The notes: a model not told the origin generated them from the sequence alone. A stretch of DNA of 64,000 nt from JACNKJ01 sp964344565 (GCA_964344565.1 CAYFNT010000005.1:62001-126000); one strand, 5' to 3'; positions 8,174 to 17,045 are shown, numbered from the stretch's first letter. Translations and numbers: made by a program.

Positions 8174-9102
8174 ACTCCCGGGAACGATTGTTCTGCGCTC
8201 TGCGCGGCGAGGAGCCCGACCGTCCTCCGCACTTCGAGCTGGAGTTCCAGATCGTGGAGGAGGCCTTCGGCCTTCCCTATCCCGAAGGGGAGCTCTGGCG
8301 CGGAGATGCCAAGGACAGACGCCTGGCCTTCGAGCGCGCCGCGGAGATCTGCAGGCGCATCGTCGAGACCTATCGCTGGGACGCGCTGCCCGTGATCGCC
8401 GGCTCCCACGAGTACGACTTCTATCCATTCCTGCGAAACGCGCTCCGGCCCGATGTGCCCCTGGCGGGCATGATCTGGCACGCGACCCACAGCATCGAAA
8501 CGGTGGAGGACTACATGCAGTTCTCCATCGACCTCTACGAGCATCCGGATCGCTTGCACGAGAAATCCCGGGCACTCATGGACTACGCCCTGGAACGCGC
8601 GGGCCGGCTCGTCGATGCGGGATGCGAACTGATCATCGTGCCCGACGATATCGCCTACAACCAGGGGCCCTTCATGTCGCCGGAGAAGATGGACGAGTTC
8701 GTCTTCGACTACCTGCGCGAACTGGTGGAGTTCACGAAGGCGCGGGGACTGCCCATCATCCTGCACAGCGACGGCGATCTGAGAAAGCTGCTGGACCGCA
8801 TCGCCGATGTCGGCTTCGACGGGCTGCAGTCCATCGATCCCATCGCGGGCATGGACCTGGCCGAGATCAAGGCCCTCGTTCGCGGACGCATGGCGCTCAT
8901 GGGCAACGTGGACTGCGGCGCGCTCCATGCCGGTCCCGAGGAAAAGGTTCGCGAGTCGGCGCGCTACGCACTCACCCATGGCCCGCCGGGCGGGGGATAC
9001 ATCTTCAGCTCCAGCAATACCATCTTCCAGGGCGTGCCCCTGGCCCACTACGAGGCCATGCTCGAGGTCTTTCGGGACTTCCATCCCCTGGACGGTCCTT
9101 GA
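8170..9102 (+). CDS. URO-D superfamily protein, putative cobamide-dependent methyltransferase (second copy)
   Basis: A 310-residue protein starting at the ATG whose ATGA overlaps the previous stop. It shares the URO-D layout: MNSRERLFCALRGEEPDRPP at the N-terminus, LIIVPDDIAYNQGPFMSPEK in the middle, IILHSDGDLRKLLDRI around His199, then LMGNVDCGALHAGPEEKV and GGGYIFSSSNTIFQGVPLAHY. The last block strongly resembles the C-terminal strand of HemE and of the MtaA group. It is only distantly related to the upstream copy, so the pair may supply the two half-reactions (donor-to-corrinoid and corrinoid-to-acceptor). Substrates are unknown. The motif after the His is again Ser-Asp rather than Cys, and Cys in NVDCG is a candidate metal or catalytic residue. 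Confidence 0.87.
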   Translation: MNSRERLFCALRGEEPDRPPHFELEFQIVEEAFGLPYPEGELWRGDAKDRRLAFERAAEICRRIVETYRWDALPVIAGSHEYDFYPFLRNALRPDVPLAGMIWHATHSIETVEDYMQFSIDLYEHPDRLHEKSRALMDYALERAGRLVDAGCELIIVPDDIAYNQGPFMSPEKMDEFVFDYLRELVEFTKARGLPIILHSDGDLRKLLDRIADVGFDGLQSIDPIAGMDLAEIKALVRGRMALMGNVDCGALHAGPEEKVRESARYALTHGPPGGGYIFSSSNTIFQGVPLAHYEAMLEVFRDFHPLDGP

Positions 9103-9169
9103 TTTTCCGTCCGTCCGGGTCCATCTTTGCCGCGGCTGACGATTTCATCTCTCACCCGAAGGGGCTTTC

Positions 9170-9994
9170 ATGAAAATGACACGTATCGCGCTGGCGCTGC
9201 TGGCGGCTCTGACCTTCGCCCTGAGCGCCACCGCTTCCATTCCGGCCCCCGAGGACGTGGCCGCCGCGCCTGACGAGGCCGAGGTCACGGCCAGCGGTCT
9301 GGCCTCCAGGATCATCGAGGCCGGAGAGGGCGAGGAGCATCCCACCGCCTTCGACAAGGTCACCGTGCACTACACCGGCTGGACCACCGACGGCAAGATG
9401 TTCGACTCCTCGGTGCCGCGGGGCGAACCGTCCAGCTTCGGCCTGAGCCAGGTCATCCCCGGTTGGACCGAGGGACTGCAGCTCATGGTCGTGGGCGAGA
9501 CCCGCCGATTCTGGATTCCCGGCAAGCTCGCCTACGGCGAGAAGCCCTCTCGGCCCGGCGCGCCTTCGGGCACCCTGGTCTTCGACGTGGAGCTCCTGAG
9601 CTTCGAGAAGATGCCCGCTCCGCCTCCGACACCCGCCGACGTGGCGGCCGCCCCCGCGGACGCGGAGGTCACCGCCTCGGGACTGGCCTCCAAGGTGCTG
9701 AAGCCCGGCACGGGCACCGATCATCCCGGCGCGACGAGCAGCGTCACGGTCCACTATTCGGGTTGGACAACCGACGGAAAGCTCTTCGACTCGTCCATCC
9801 CCCGGGGCGAGCCCATCTCCTTCCCCCTGAACCGGGTCATCCCCGGATGGACCGAGGGCCTGCAGCTCATGGTGGTGGGCGAAAGCCGGCGATTCTGGAT
9901 CCCCGCCGATCTCGCCTACGGCGAGACGCCTTCGCGCCCCGGCGCGCCGGCGGGCCTGCTGGTCTTCGACGTGGAGCTGATCAGCTTCAAGTAG
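9170..9994 (+). CDS. Secreted tandem FKBP-type peptidyl-prolyl isomerase
   Basis: A 274-residue protein with a signal peptide (residues 1-23, ending in ATAS) and two almost identical FKBP domains, about 35-145 and 162-274. Each has VTVHYTGWTTDGKMFDSS or its equivalent, VIPGWTEGLQLMVVGE, RRFWIP and LAYGE, which are the active-site strands of FKBP isomerases. The repeat unit also includes the linker PADVAAAPADAEVTASGLAS, so a whole domain with its linker was duplicated. The likely site of action is the periplasm or cell surface. AAGGGG lies five bases before the ATG. The gene stands alone and is followed by a terminator. Confidence 0.93.
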   Translation: MKMTRIALALLAALTFALSATASIPAPEDVAAAPDEAEVTASGLASRIIEAGEGEEHPTAFDKVTVHYTGWTTDGKMFDSSVPRGEPSSFGLSQVIPGWTEGLQLMVVGETRRFWIPGKLAYGEKPSRPGAPSGTLVFDVELLSFEKMPAPPPTPADVAAAPADAEVTASGLASKVLKPGTGTDHPGATSSVTVHYSGWTTDGKLFDSSIPRGEPISFPLNRVIPGWTEGLQLMVVGESRRFWIPADLAYGETPSRPGAPAGLLVFDVELISFK

Positions 9995-10017
9995 CGCGGT
10001 TCCTGATTGATGAAGCT

Positions 10018-10050
10018 AAGGCCCGGGCGAAGGTCCGGGCCTTTACTTTT
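10018..10050 (+). terminator. Rho-independent terminator after the FKBP gene
   Basis: AAGGCCCGG pairs with CCGGGCCTT across a short GCGAAGGT loop, followed by TTTACTTTTT. The T-rich side overlaps the stop codon of the convergent MFS gene. Confidence 0.88.
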
Positions 10051-11260
10051 TCGCCGGATTGGGCAACGGCAGGTCGCCGGCCAGAGGAGGCGCGTCCGGC
10101 ACGCGGATGCGCAGGCAGATGAAGAAGCCCGCCAGGGCGATGGCTCCAGCCAGGATGAAGACCCAGCGGTATCCCCAGGCTTCCCAGATGTAGCCCGACA
10201 GGATGGGCAGGCTCATGGCCACGGCGTGGTCGATGGTGATGCCCAGCGACACCGTGGGAGTGATGTCGGCGGGGTCCTTGGCGATCTTCTTCAGATAGGT
10301 GGTGCGCGCCACCCGCAGGGCGAAAAGCACCAGGTCCAGAACGTAAGCCGAATAGAGAGCCCAGATGGCGACGTGCCGCGGGAAGAGGTCACCGGCGAAG
10401 GCGTAGGTGAGGCAGACCGCCAGGAGCATGAGCTCGTCCACGGCGAGGACCTTGCGTTCGCCCAGCCAGTCGATGACGTCGCCGAGCAGCGGCCTGAAGA
10501 TCACGCCCAGGGTGGCGGCGATGAAATAGAGCAGGGCCATGGTGGAGACGGGCACCTCGTAGAGCGAGACCAGCACCCAGGATCCGAAGACCAGGAAGAT
10601 CTGCTTCCGGATGCCGAAGAGCGCGCTGATGGCGTAGAAGAGTTTGTATTCCTTGCGGAAGACCATGCGCCGGCTGGGCGGATCGCCCCGTCCCACCCGC
10701 AGGCTGAAGTAGAGCGCGGCGGCGACGATGCTGAACACCGCGGCCATGAGATAGAAGAGCTCGAAGCGATTGCCCAACTGCCGGGCGAGCAGGAAGACCG
10801 CGCCCACGCCCACGATGGTGCCCAGGTTGCTGGCGCCGCCGAGCTGTCCGAGACGGCGTCCCTCGCCGCCGGCCTTGGCGAGCTTCAGACCCAGGGGCCC
10901 GTGCACGGCGAAGAGGATGTGGTCGCCCAGGGACCAGAGCATCACCCAGGCCACCAGGGCTGCCGTGCCCGATGAGAGGAAGGCGAGCCCCAGGGCCCCC
11001 AGGCCGGCCAGGGCCATGGCCGCCGCCGCGATCTGGGTTTCCCGCAGGCGGATGAGCAGCAGCCCCGCGATGAAGATGAGCAGGAAGCCGGGCAGTTCCC
11101 GAGGGAATTCCAGCCAGCCGCGGCCCTCCGCGGCCATGTGGTGGACGTCCTCCAGGTAGTTGTTCAGGGTCGATTGGAACACGCCGCCCGCCGCGCCGAA
11201 GGCCATGGTGGCGAGCAGCAGGATCAGGAAATCGCGGCTGATGCGCCTGCGCAGATTCAC
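10043..11260 (-). CDS. Major facilitator superfamily transporter
   Basis: A 405-residue polytopic protein with about 12 hydrophobic segments, starting MNLRRRISRDFLILLLATMA. The central cytoplasmic loop (about residues 185-205, RVGRGDPPSRRMVFRKEYK) divides two six-helix halves, the usual MFS layout. Motifs such as LLGDVIDWLGERK in the second half resemble the conserved loop between helices 2 and 3 (GxLaDrxGrr). The substrate is unknown. It starts with GTG nine bases after the patatin gene's stop on the same strand, so both are likely one transcript. A lipid-related or lysophospholipid substrate would fit the partner but is only a guess. Confidence 0.82.
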   Translation of the reverse strand: MNLRRRISRDFLILLLATMAFGAAGGVFQSTLNNYLEDVHHMAAEGRGWLEFPRELPGFLLIFIAGLLLIRLRETQIAAAAMALAGLGALGLAFLSSGTAALVAWVMLWSLGDHILFAVHGPLGLKLAKAGGEGRRLGQLGGASNLGTIVGVGAVFLLARQLGNRFELFYLMAAVFSIVAAALYFSLRVGRGDPPSRRMVFRKEYKLFYAISALFGIRKQIFLVFGSWVLVSLYEVPVSTMALLYFIAATLGVIFRPLLGDVIDWLGERKVLAVDELMLLAVCLTYAFAGDLFPRHVAIWALYSAYVLDLVLFALRVARTTYLKKIAKDPADITPTVSLGITIDHAVAMSLPILSGYIWEAWGYRWVFILAGAIALAGFFICLRIRVPDAPPLAGDLPLPNPAKK

Positions 11261-11269
11261 GGGATCGTC

Positions 11270-12172
11270 CTAGGCCTTCGACTCGATGCGCGCGGCGCGC
11301 AGGACGGCCGCGATCTCGGGCCAGACCCGGCAGGATTCCTCGTAGCCGATCTCCACGAGTTCCCGGGCCTTCTCGAGATTGCCCGAGAGCTCCATGCTGA
11401 TCTGCGGCGCCACGGCGTGGGGATAGTCCTCCATGAGCTGGCGGGAGTAGTCGTCCTGCTGGATGAGTCCCAGGGCCCGCCAGAGCACGTAGATGATGGC
11501 AGGCGCCTTGCCGAACTGGAGTTCGTGGTCGGCCTCGAAGTGCTCCTTCTCCCGGGCCACCTCGGTCTCGTCGGGCAGCTTGCGCAGGGCGCGAACCGGG
11601 ATGACCGGACAGCCCATGCCCTCCACGGCCGCGGCCGGCACGGGACAGGTGATGCCGCCGTCGACCAGGTAGCTGTCCTTGTATTCCCAGGGCGTGAAGA
11701 TGCCCGGCATGGAGATGCTCGCGCGGATGGCCTCCAGGGCAGAACCCTCGGAGATGAAGACCGGCGTGCCGCGCAGCAGATCCGTGGCGTTGATCACCAG
11801 TGGGATGGCAGAGTCCTTCAGGTCGAAGTCGCCGCCGAGAAGCTCCTCGACCTTGTCCATGATGGACCTGCCCTTGAGCAGGCCCGGCTTGAAGAGGCCC
11901 AGATCCCGGAGCATGAGTTTTCGGGGGGAGAGGGTGTCGAAGAATTCGGCCAGGAGCCCCGCCACCTCGAAGGCATTGGGGTTGCGGGAGTAGATGGCCC
12001 CGACGATGGCGCCCATGCTGCAGCCGGCCAGGGCCTTCACGGGCACCTCCTTCTCCTCCAGGAGCCTGAGCAGGCCCAGGGATACCACGCCGAAGGGGAG
12101 GCCGCCGCCCATGGCCACGGCCACGCCCTTGCAATCGCGTATTCTGGCTAGCTCGCTCATAAGCTCATGCAT
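11270..12172 (-). CDS. Patatin-like phospholipase (RssA/NTE type)
   Basis: A 300-residue cytoplasmic-type lipase/esterase. The oxyanion-hole region AMGGGLPFG (about 20-28), the nucleophile elbow G50-C-S52-M-G54 and the Asp of the dyad in LVDGGITCPVP are all present, so it should be catalytically competent. The oxyanion motif differs from the common GGGxRG. No signal peptide is seen. Two in-frame ATGs (12172 and 12160) are possible and neither has a strong ribosome site. It heads a two-gene minus-strand unit with the MFS transporter and is divergent from the topoisomerase VI genes, about 100 bases apart. The exact lipid substrate is not predictable. Confidence 0.88.
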   Translation of the reverse strand: MHELMSELARIRDCKGVAVAMGGGLPFGVVSLGLLRLLEEKEVPVKALAGCSMGAIVGAIYSRNPNAFEVAGLLAEFFDTLSPRKLMLRDLGLFKPGLLKGRSIMDKVEELLGGDFDLKDSAIPLVINATDLLRGTPVFISEGSALEAIRASISMPGIFTPWEYKDSYLVDGGITCPVPAAAVEGMGCPVIPVRALRKLPDETEVAREKEHFEADHELQFGKAPAIIYVLWRALGLIQQDDYSRQLMEDYPHAVAPQISMELSGNLEKARELVEIGYEESCRVWPEIAAVLRAARIESKA

Positions 12173-12201
12173 CCCATGCGGTTGGAGTCAAAACCTTTTC
12201 T

Positions 12202-12230
12202 TTGACGGGCCGGGTGCCCTTCAGTAGAAT
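12202..12230 (+). promoter_or_regulatory. Predicted sigma70 promoter for the topoisomerase VI operon
   Basis: TTGACG at 12202-12207 and TAGAAT at 12225-12230 are separated by exactly 17 bases, and transcription would start near 12237, about 40 bases before the top6B start codon. This is the best promoter match in the window. Confidence 0.75.
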
Positions 12231-12276
12231 TCGCCGTCATCCGGCCCCGAATCGCCATTTTAAGGACAGGAGCAGC

Positions 12277-13989
12277 ATGGCCGTCAAGAGCGTACGCAAA
12301 AAAAGCGAAGACCCCGGAACCCTCGATCTATTCGCCGAATCCGGCGGAGGGGCTGCCATGGCCAGTGGGCAGAAGCAAAAGTCGAAGCAGAAGCCTGCGA
12401 CTCGCAAGAAGGCGGGCAAGGCCGCGAAGAAGTCCGGCGGCAACGGCGCCGAGCAGATGGCGCGCAAGCAGCGCGAGATCTCCATCAGCGAGTTCTTCAC
12501 GAAAAACCGCCACCTGCTGGGATTCGACAATCCCAGCAAGGCGCTGCTCACGACCATCAAGGAGGCCGTGGACAACAGCCTGGACGCCTGCGAGGAGGGC
12601 GGCATCCTGCCGGATATCCACGTGGAGGTCACCGCTCTGGCCGAGGACCGCTACCGGGTTCTGGTGCGCGACAACGGCCCGGGCATCGTGCGGGCCCAGG
12701 TGCCCAAGATCTTCGGCAAGCTGCTCTACGGTTCGAAATTCCATGCCCTCAAGCAGAGCCGCGGCCAGCAGGGCATCGGCATCAGCGCGGCGGGCATGTA
12801 CGGACAGCTCACCACGGGGCGTCCCGTGATGATCCACAGCCGTCCGGGTCCCCGAGCCAAGGCCCACTACTACGAACTCAAGATCAACACCAAGAAGAAC
12901 GAGCCGGACATCACCAAGGACGAGCTGGTGGAGTGGGACTACGGCCACGGCACCCAGGTGGAGATCGAACTGGAGGCCAGCTACAAGCGCGGCCGCCGCA
13001 GCATCGACGACTATCTCGAGCTCACGGCCATCGCCAATCCGCATCTGGAGTTGAACTACGTGAATCCCGTGGGGGACGAGATCCAGTATCCCCGGGTGAG
13101 TGAGGAACTGCCCGTGGAGCCCAAGGCCATCAAGCCCCATCCCTACGGCGTGGAGCTCGGCGCGCTGCTGGCCATGGCCCACGAGAGCAAGAGCCGGAAC
13201 ATGCAGGGATTCCTCACCACCGAGTTCAGCCGCGTGGGAACCAAGGTGGCCGAGGAGATCCTCGAGAAGGCCATGCTGCCGGCCAAGACCCGCCCCAAGC
13301 GTCTCAGCCGCGACGAGGCCGATCTGCTGGTTCGCGCGGTCAACCAGACCAAGATCATGAATCCTCCCACCAACTGCCTCTCGCCCATCGGCGAGGAGGA
13401 GCTCGAGGCGGGGCTCCAGAAGGTGGTGGACGCCGACTTCTTCGCCGCGGTATCCCGCAAGCCGGCCGTCTACCGGGGCAATCCCTTCCTCGTGGAAGTC
13501 GCCCTGGCCTGGGGCGTGGACGGCATGAACGCCGACGATCTGGCCGTTCTGCACCGATTCGCCAATCGCGTTCCGCTCCAGTATCAGCAGGGCGCCTGCG
13601 CCATTTCCAAGAGCGTGGTGGGCACGAGCTGGAAGAAGTACGGCGTGAACCAGTCGCGGGGCGCGCTGCCCTCCGGCCCCCTGGTCGTTCTGGTCCATGT
13701 GGCCAGCTCCTGGGTGCCCTTCACCAGCGAGAGCAAGGAGGCCATCGCCTCCTATCCCGAGATCCTCAAGGAGATCAAGCTCGGCCTCATGGAGTGCGGA
13801 CGCCGTTTGGGCGTGCACATACGCCGGGGCATCCGCGCCAAGGACGCGGAGAAGAAGCGCGACTACATCAAGAGCTACATACCCGCCATCGGCGAAGCCC
13901 TTCGCGAGATCCTCGACCTGAGCGCGGCGAAGGAGAAGAAGGTCGTCGAGAAGCTAACGGACACCCTCGAGCGCAGCAGAAAGATCTAG
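12277..13989 (+). CDS. top6B: DNA topoisomerase VI subunit B (GHKL ATPase)
   Basis: A 570-residue type IIB topoisomerase ATPase subunit. After a Lys-rich 60-residue N-terminal extension comes SISEFFTKNRHLLGFDNPSK, then the Bergerat-fold motifs: the N-box TTIKEAVDNSLDA (catalytic Glu96, Mg-binding Asn100), DNGPGI and the ATP-lid GQQGIGISA. The H2TH and transducer regions follow, with PFLVEVALAWG and a Lys-containing QSRGALPSG segment. The ATG at 12277 was chosen because AAGGACAGGAG precedes it and the upstream codons lie in the promoter. Together with subunit A it would cut and reseal both strands to relax or decatenate DNA. The enzyme is typical of archaea and plants and is patchy in bacteria. 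The basic extension may bind DNA. Confidence 0.96.
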   Translation: MAVKSVRKKSEDPGTLDLFAESGGGAAMASGQKQKSKQKPATRKKAGKAAKKSGGNGAEQMARKQREISISEFFTKNRHLLGFDNPSKALLTTIKEAVDNSLDACEEGGILPDIHVEVTALAEDRYRVLVRDNGPGIVRAQVPKIFGKLLYGSKFHALKQSRGQQGIGISAAGMYGQLTTGRPVMIHSRPGPRAKAHYYELKINTKKNEPDITKDELVEWDYGHGTQVEIELEASYKRGRRSIDDYLELTAIANPHLELNYVNPVGDEIQYPRVSEELPVEPKAIKPHPYGVELGALLAMAHESKSRNMQGFLTTEFSRVGTKVAEEILEKAMLPAKTRPKRLSRDEADLLVRAVNQTKIMNPPTNCLSPIGEEELEAGLQKVVDADFFAAVSRKPAVYRGNPFLVEVALAWGVDGMNADDLAVLHRFANRVPLQYQQGACAISKSVVGTSWKKYGVNQSRGALPSGPLVVLVHVASSWVPFTSESKEAIASYPEILKEIKLGLMECGRRLGVHIRRGIRAKDAEKKRDYIKSYIPAIGEALREILDLSAAKEKKVVEKLTDTLERSRKI

Positions 13990-13998
13990 GTGAGCAGC

Positions 13999-15087
13999 AT
14001 GGCCAAGACCGGCGTCGTCAGGAAGATCAGGAATCAGGCGGGCGAGGTGGAGAAGAAGATCCTCGCCGGGGGAAAGCCCACCCTGAAGTTTCCCATCCGC
14101 TCCCTGTCCAACGTGCGATACGACGCGCGCAAGGGGCATTTCGCCATGAAGCAGGGCAAGAAGGAGCGCACCCTCACCGTGGGCACCGTGCGAACCTTCG
14201 CGCAGACCCTGAAGATGATGAGCCTGTCGAAGGAACTGGTGGAGCAGGACGACATCGCCACCAAGCGAGAGGCCTACTACGTGTCCAAGAACTGGGGCGA
14301 GGCCCGCTTCCACGACCAGCCCGAGAGCGACACGGTGCTGGAGGACGTGGAGGCCCTCTTCGGCATGAACCGGGAGCAGCTCGGTTTCATCCCCGAGGAG
14401 AAGGGCGGCGACGTGGCGGGCAATCTCACGGTCATCGACGTGGACGCCGACACGGGCAAGAAGCTCAAGATCGACTGCACCAAGTTCGGCAGCGGCGCCT
14501 ACTCGATTCCCATCAGCGTGGAGCACCTGGGCTTCGAGACCGACGCCAAGTTCATCCTGGCCATCGAGACGGCGGGCATGTTCCAGCGCCTCGTTAAGCA
14601 CAACTACTGGCGGAGCGCGGGGGCCATCCTGGTAAGCATGGGAGGCGTGCCCACGCGAGCCTGCCGGCGCTTCATCCGGCGCCTGGCCGATGAGAAGAAA
14701 CTGCCGGTCTACGTCTTCGTAGACGGAGATCCCTACGGCATCACCAACATCTATCGCACTTTGAAGGTGGGGAGCGGGAACGCGGCGCACCTGAACGAGT
14801 ACTTCTGCGTGCCTCAGGCGCGGTTTCTGGGCATCACGCCCGACGACATCACGGCCTACGACCTGCCCACGCATCCCCTGAAGGAGGTCGACGTGAAGCG
14901 CGCCAAGGATGCGCTCAAGAACGATCCCTTCGTGCAGCACTACAAGGCCTGGCAGAAAGCGATCGAGAAGATGGTGCGCATGGGGGTTCGCGCGGAACAG
15001 CAGGCCCTCGCCAAACACGGACTCAATTACGTCATCGAGGAGTACCTGCCCCAGAAATTGAAGGCTCCGGAGAAGTTCCTTCCATGA
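13999..15087 (+). CDS. top6A: DNA topoisomerase VI subunit A (Spo11-like)
   Basis: A 362-residue catalytic subunit. The winged-helix (5Y-CAP) domain carries the Tyr pair in TKREAYYVSKNWG (residues 93-94), one of which is the DNA-cleaving nucleophile. The TOPRIM domain supplies the acidic residues in AIETAGMFQRL and the DGDPYG motif. Length and order match archaeal Top6A. I favour the ATG at 13999 because AGGTGA lies a suitable distance upstream; a GTG at 13990 directly abutting the top6B stop is the alternative. The gene follows subunit B immediately, so the heterotetramer subunits are co-expressed. An accessory helicase or other partner is not seen next to it. Confidence 0.96.
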   Translation: MAKTGVVRKIRNQAGEVEKKILAGGKPTLKFPIRSLSNVRYDARKGHFAMKQGKKERTLTVGTVRTFAQTLKMMSLSKELVEQDDIATKREAYYVSKNWGEARFHDQPESDTVLEDVEALFGMNREQLGFIPEEKGGDVAGNLTVIDVDADTGKKLKIDCTKFGSGAYSIPISVEHLGFETDAKFILAIETAGMFQRLVKHNYWRSAGAILVSMGGVPTRACRRFIRRLADEKKLPVYVFVDGDPYGITNIYRTLKVGSGNAAHLNEYFCVPQARFLGITPDDITAYDLPTHPLKEVDVKRAKDALKNDPFVQHYKAWQKAIEKMVRMGVRAEQQALAKHGLNYVIEEYLPQKLKAPEKFLP

Positions 15088-15101
15088 CCCGGAGGGGTGA
15101 G

Positions 15102-15923
15102 ATGAAAAGAACGCTGATCCTGTCCATGATTCTTCTGCCTCTGTTCGCCGTCGCCCAGGACGACGACTACGGCCTCTACGAGAACCTGAGCGGAAACGAG
15201 GAATACCTGCCCGCCTACGGGGCCATGGCCAATCTCTTCCTCGTCAATTCGCCCACGGCCTCCCTGCCCACCCACGGCGAGTACCGCGTCTCGGGACGCA
15301 TGATGGGGGGCGACTCCTGGCTGGCCCGCACCGACATCGGCATCGGCGGCCGCTTCTCCGTGGGCGTGGCCTGGGGGATGCTCGGCCTGCTGGGCACCGG
15401 CGACGTGGAGATCTACGAGAAGACCGGCCTCAGCCTGCGCCTGCGCCTGGCCGACGAGGGCCCCATGCCGGCCCTGCTCATCGGTTTCGACAATCAGGGC
15501 TACGGGGCCTGGGATGACGATTTGCAGCGTTACGCCCGCAAGAGCAAGGGCTTCTACCTGGTCATGACCCGCAGCTGGTACGGCGCCTTCGGCAGCGACC
15601 TTGCCACCAGCCTGGGGGTCAACTACAGTCTGGAGCGTGACGACGAAGACAGCGCCGATGCCTTCTTCGGCCTCGAGCAGCACTTCGATCCCGCCTTCTC
15701 CGTCCTGGCCGAGTACTCCCTCGGTCTGGACGATCGCAAGCAGAACGATCGCTACGGCGAAGGCAACGGCTGGCTGGATCTGGCCCTCAACTGGAAGGTC
15801 GGCGGCAACTTCAGCTTCAAGTTCATCCTGGCCGACCTGCTGAAGAACGGCAGCGATCCGGTCACCGGCGAGGCCTTCGGCATCGAACGGCAACTGGTCA
15901 TCAATTTCGGGGGAAGCTTTTGA
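15102..15923 (+). CDS. Predicted outer-membrane beta-barrel protein
   Basis: A 273-residue protein with a signal peptide (MKRTLILSMILLPLFAVAQ). The mature chain is rich in alternating aromatic and small residues, has many short strands, and ends in an aromatic (VINFGGSF), the terminal signal of outer-membrane barrels. GEYRVSGRMMGGDSWLARTD and GRFSVGVAWGMLGLLGTGDV recall YjbH-like and other small barrel families, but I cannot assign a named family. The ATG at 15102 is chosen over 15084 because GGAGGGGTGAG precedes it and the signal peptide begins there. It lies between top6A and accA and overlaps accA by four bases. Confidence 0.75.
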   Translation: MKRTLILSMILLPLFAVAQDDDYGLYENLSGNEEYLPAYGAMANLFLVNSPTASLPTHGEYRVSGRMMGGDSWLARTDIGIGGRFSVGVAWGMLGLLGTGDVEIYEKTGLSLRLRLADEGPMPALLIGFDNQGYGAWDDDLQRYARKSKGFYLVMTRSWYGAFGSDLATSLGVNYSLERDDEDSADAFFGLEQHFDPAFSVLAEYSLGLDDRKQNDRYGEGNGWLDLALNWKVGGNFSFKFILADLLKNGSDPVTGEAFGIERQLVINFGGSF

Positions 15924-16888
15924 ACGGTCCCTGGCTGGATTTCGAAAAGCCCATCGTGGAACTGGAGACGCAGATCAAGGATCTGCGCTCCTTCGCCGAC
16001 GGGCAGAGCATGGAAGTCAGCGACGAGCTGCGCAAACTCGAAGAGAAGGCCGACAAGCTCCGCCAGGAGGTCTACGGCAAGCTCACGCGCTGGCAGCGGG
16101 TACAGTTGGCCCGACATCCGCAGCGGCCCTACACCCTCGACTACATCGATCGCATCTTCACGGGCTTCCAGGAACTCCACGGTGATCGGAGCTTCCGGGA
16201 CGATCCGGCCATCGTCGGCGGCATGGCGGAGCTCGCCGGGCAGCCGGTGATGGTCATCGGCCATCAGAAGGGCCGGGAGACCCGCGAGAACATCCGCCGG
16301 AATTTCGGCATGCCCAATCCCGAAGGCTATCGGAAAGCGCTCCGCCTCATGGAGATGGCGGCCCGTTTCAATCGTCCCATCGTGACCTTCGTGGACACGC
16401 CGGGGGCCTATCCCGGACTGGGGGCCGAGGAACGGGGGCAGGCCGAGGCCATCGCCCGCAACCTGCGCGAGATGGCGCTCCTGCCCGTGCCCATCGTGGT
16501 GGTCATCGCCGGCGAAGGCGGCAGCGGCGGGGCTCTGGCATTGGCCGTGGGCGACCGGGTGCTCATGCTCGAGAACGCGATCTACGCCGTGATCAGCCCG
16601 GAGGGTTGCGCGTCCATCCTCTGGAAGGACGCTGGCAAGAAGGAGGAGGCCGCCGAGGCACTGCGTCTGAGCAGCCACGATCTGGCCGAACTGGACGTCA
16701 TCGATCGCATCGTGCCGGAACCTCTGGGAGGCGCTCATCGCGACACCGAGACCATGGCCGCGAAACTCGGGGAGATCCTCGTGGAGGAGATCGCCCATCT
16801 GTCCCAGCGGGATCCCGAGGATCTGGTGGCCTCGCGGGTGGAAAAATTCTCCCGCATGGGAGCCTTCGAAGAAGGCGGACCGGCTTGA
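15920..16888 (+). CDS. accA: Acetyl-CoA carboxylase carboxyltransferase subunit alpha
   Basis: A 322-residue protein covering the full AccA length. It begins with LDFEKPIVELETQIKDL and the coiled region, continues with TRWQRVQLARHPQRPYTLDY and IVGGMAELAGQPVMVIGHQKG, and has the acyl-CoA-binding crotonase-fold core FVDTPGAYPGLGAEERGQAE and GEGGSGGALALAVGD. These are the near-invariant stretches of the alpha carboxyltransferase that moves CO2 from carboxybiotin to acetyl-CoA in fatty-acid synthesis. It starts with TTG overlapping the previous stop. The partner accD is not in the window. Confidence 0.96.
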   Translation: MNGPWLDFEKPIVELETQIKDLRSFADGQSMEVSDELRKLEEKADKLRQEVYGKLTRWQRVQLARHPQRPYTLDYIDRIFTGFQELHGDRSFRDDPAIVGGMAELAGQPVMVIGHQKGRETRENIRRNFGMPNPEGYRKALRLMEMAARFNRPIVTFVDTPGAYPGLGAEERGQAEAIARNLREMALLPVPIVVVIAGEGGSGGALALAVGDRVLMLENAIYAVISPEGCASILWKDAGKKEEAAEALRLSSHDLAELDVIDRIVPEPLGGAHRDTETMAAKLGEILVEEIAHLSQRDPEDLVASRVEKFSRMGAFEEGGPA

Positions 16889-16933
16889 TTCGCCCCCGGG
16901 GACGACTTATGCTTGTAGGGCCAGTCAAACGGG

Positions 16934-16957
16934 AGTCCCCCAAGGGACTTCGCTTTT
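16934..16957 (+). terminator. Probable rho-independent terminator after accA
   Basis: AGTCCC and GGGACT form a six-base stem around CCAA, followed by TCGCTTTT. The stem is short, so termination may be partial. It lies in the 157-base gap before the Trm112-like gene, where nothing else is evident. Confidence 0.55.
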
Positions 16958-17045
16958 CAGACCCGGCCGTCCCCATCTCCCCTGTCTCGAAACGGACGCC
17001 GCTTCTCCTCGGGGCTCCTCATGCCCTCGATGGGGGAGGACTGTC

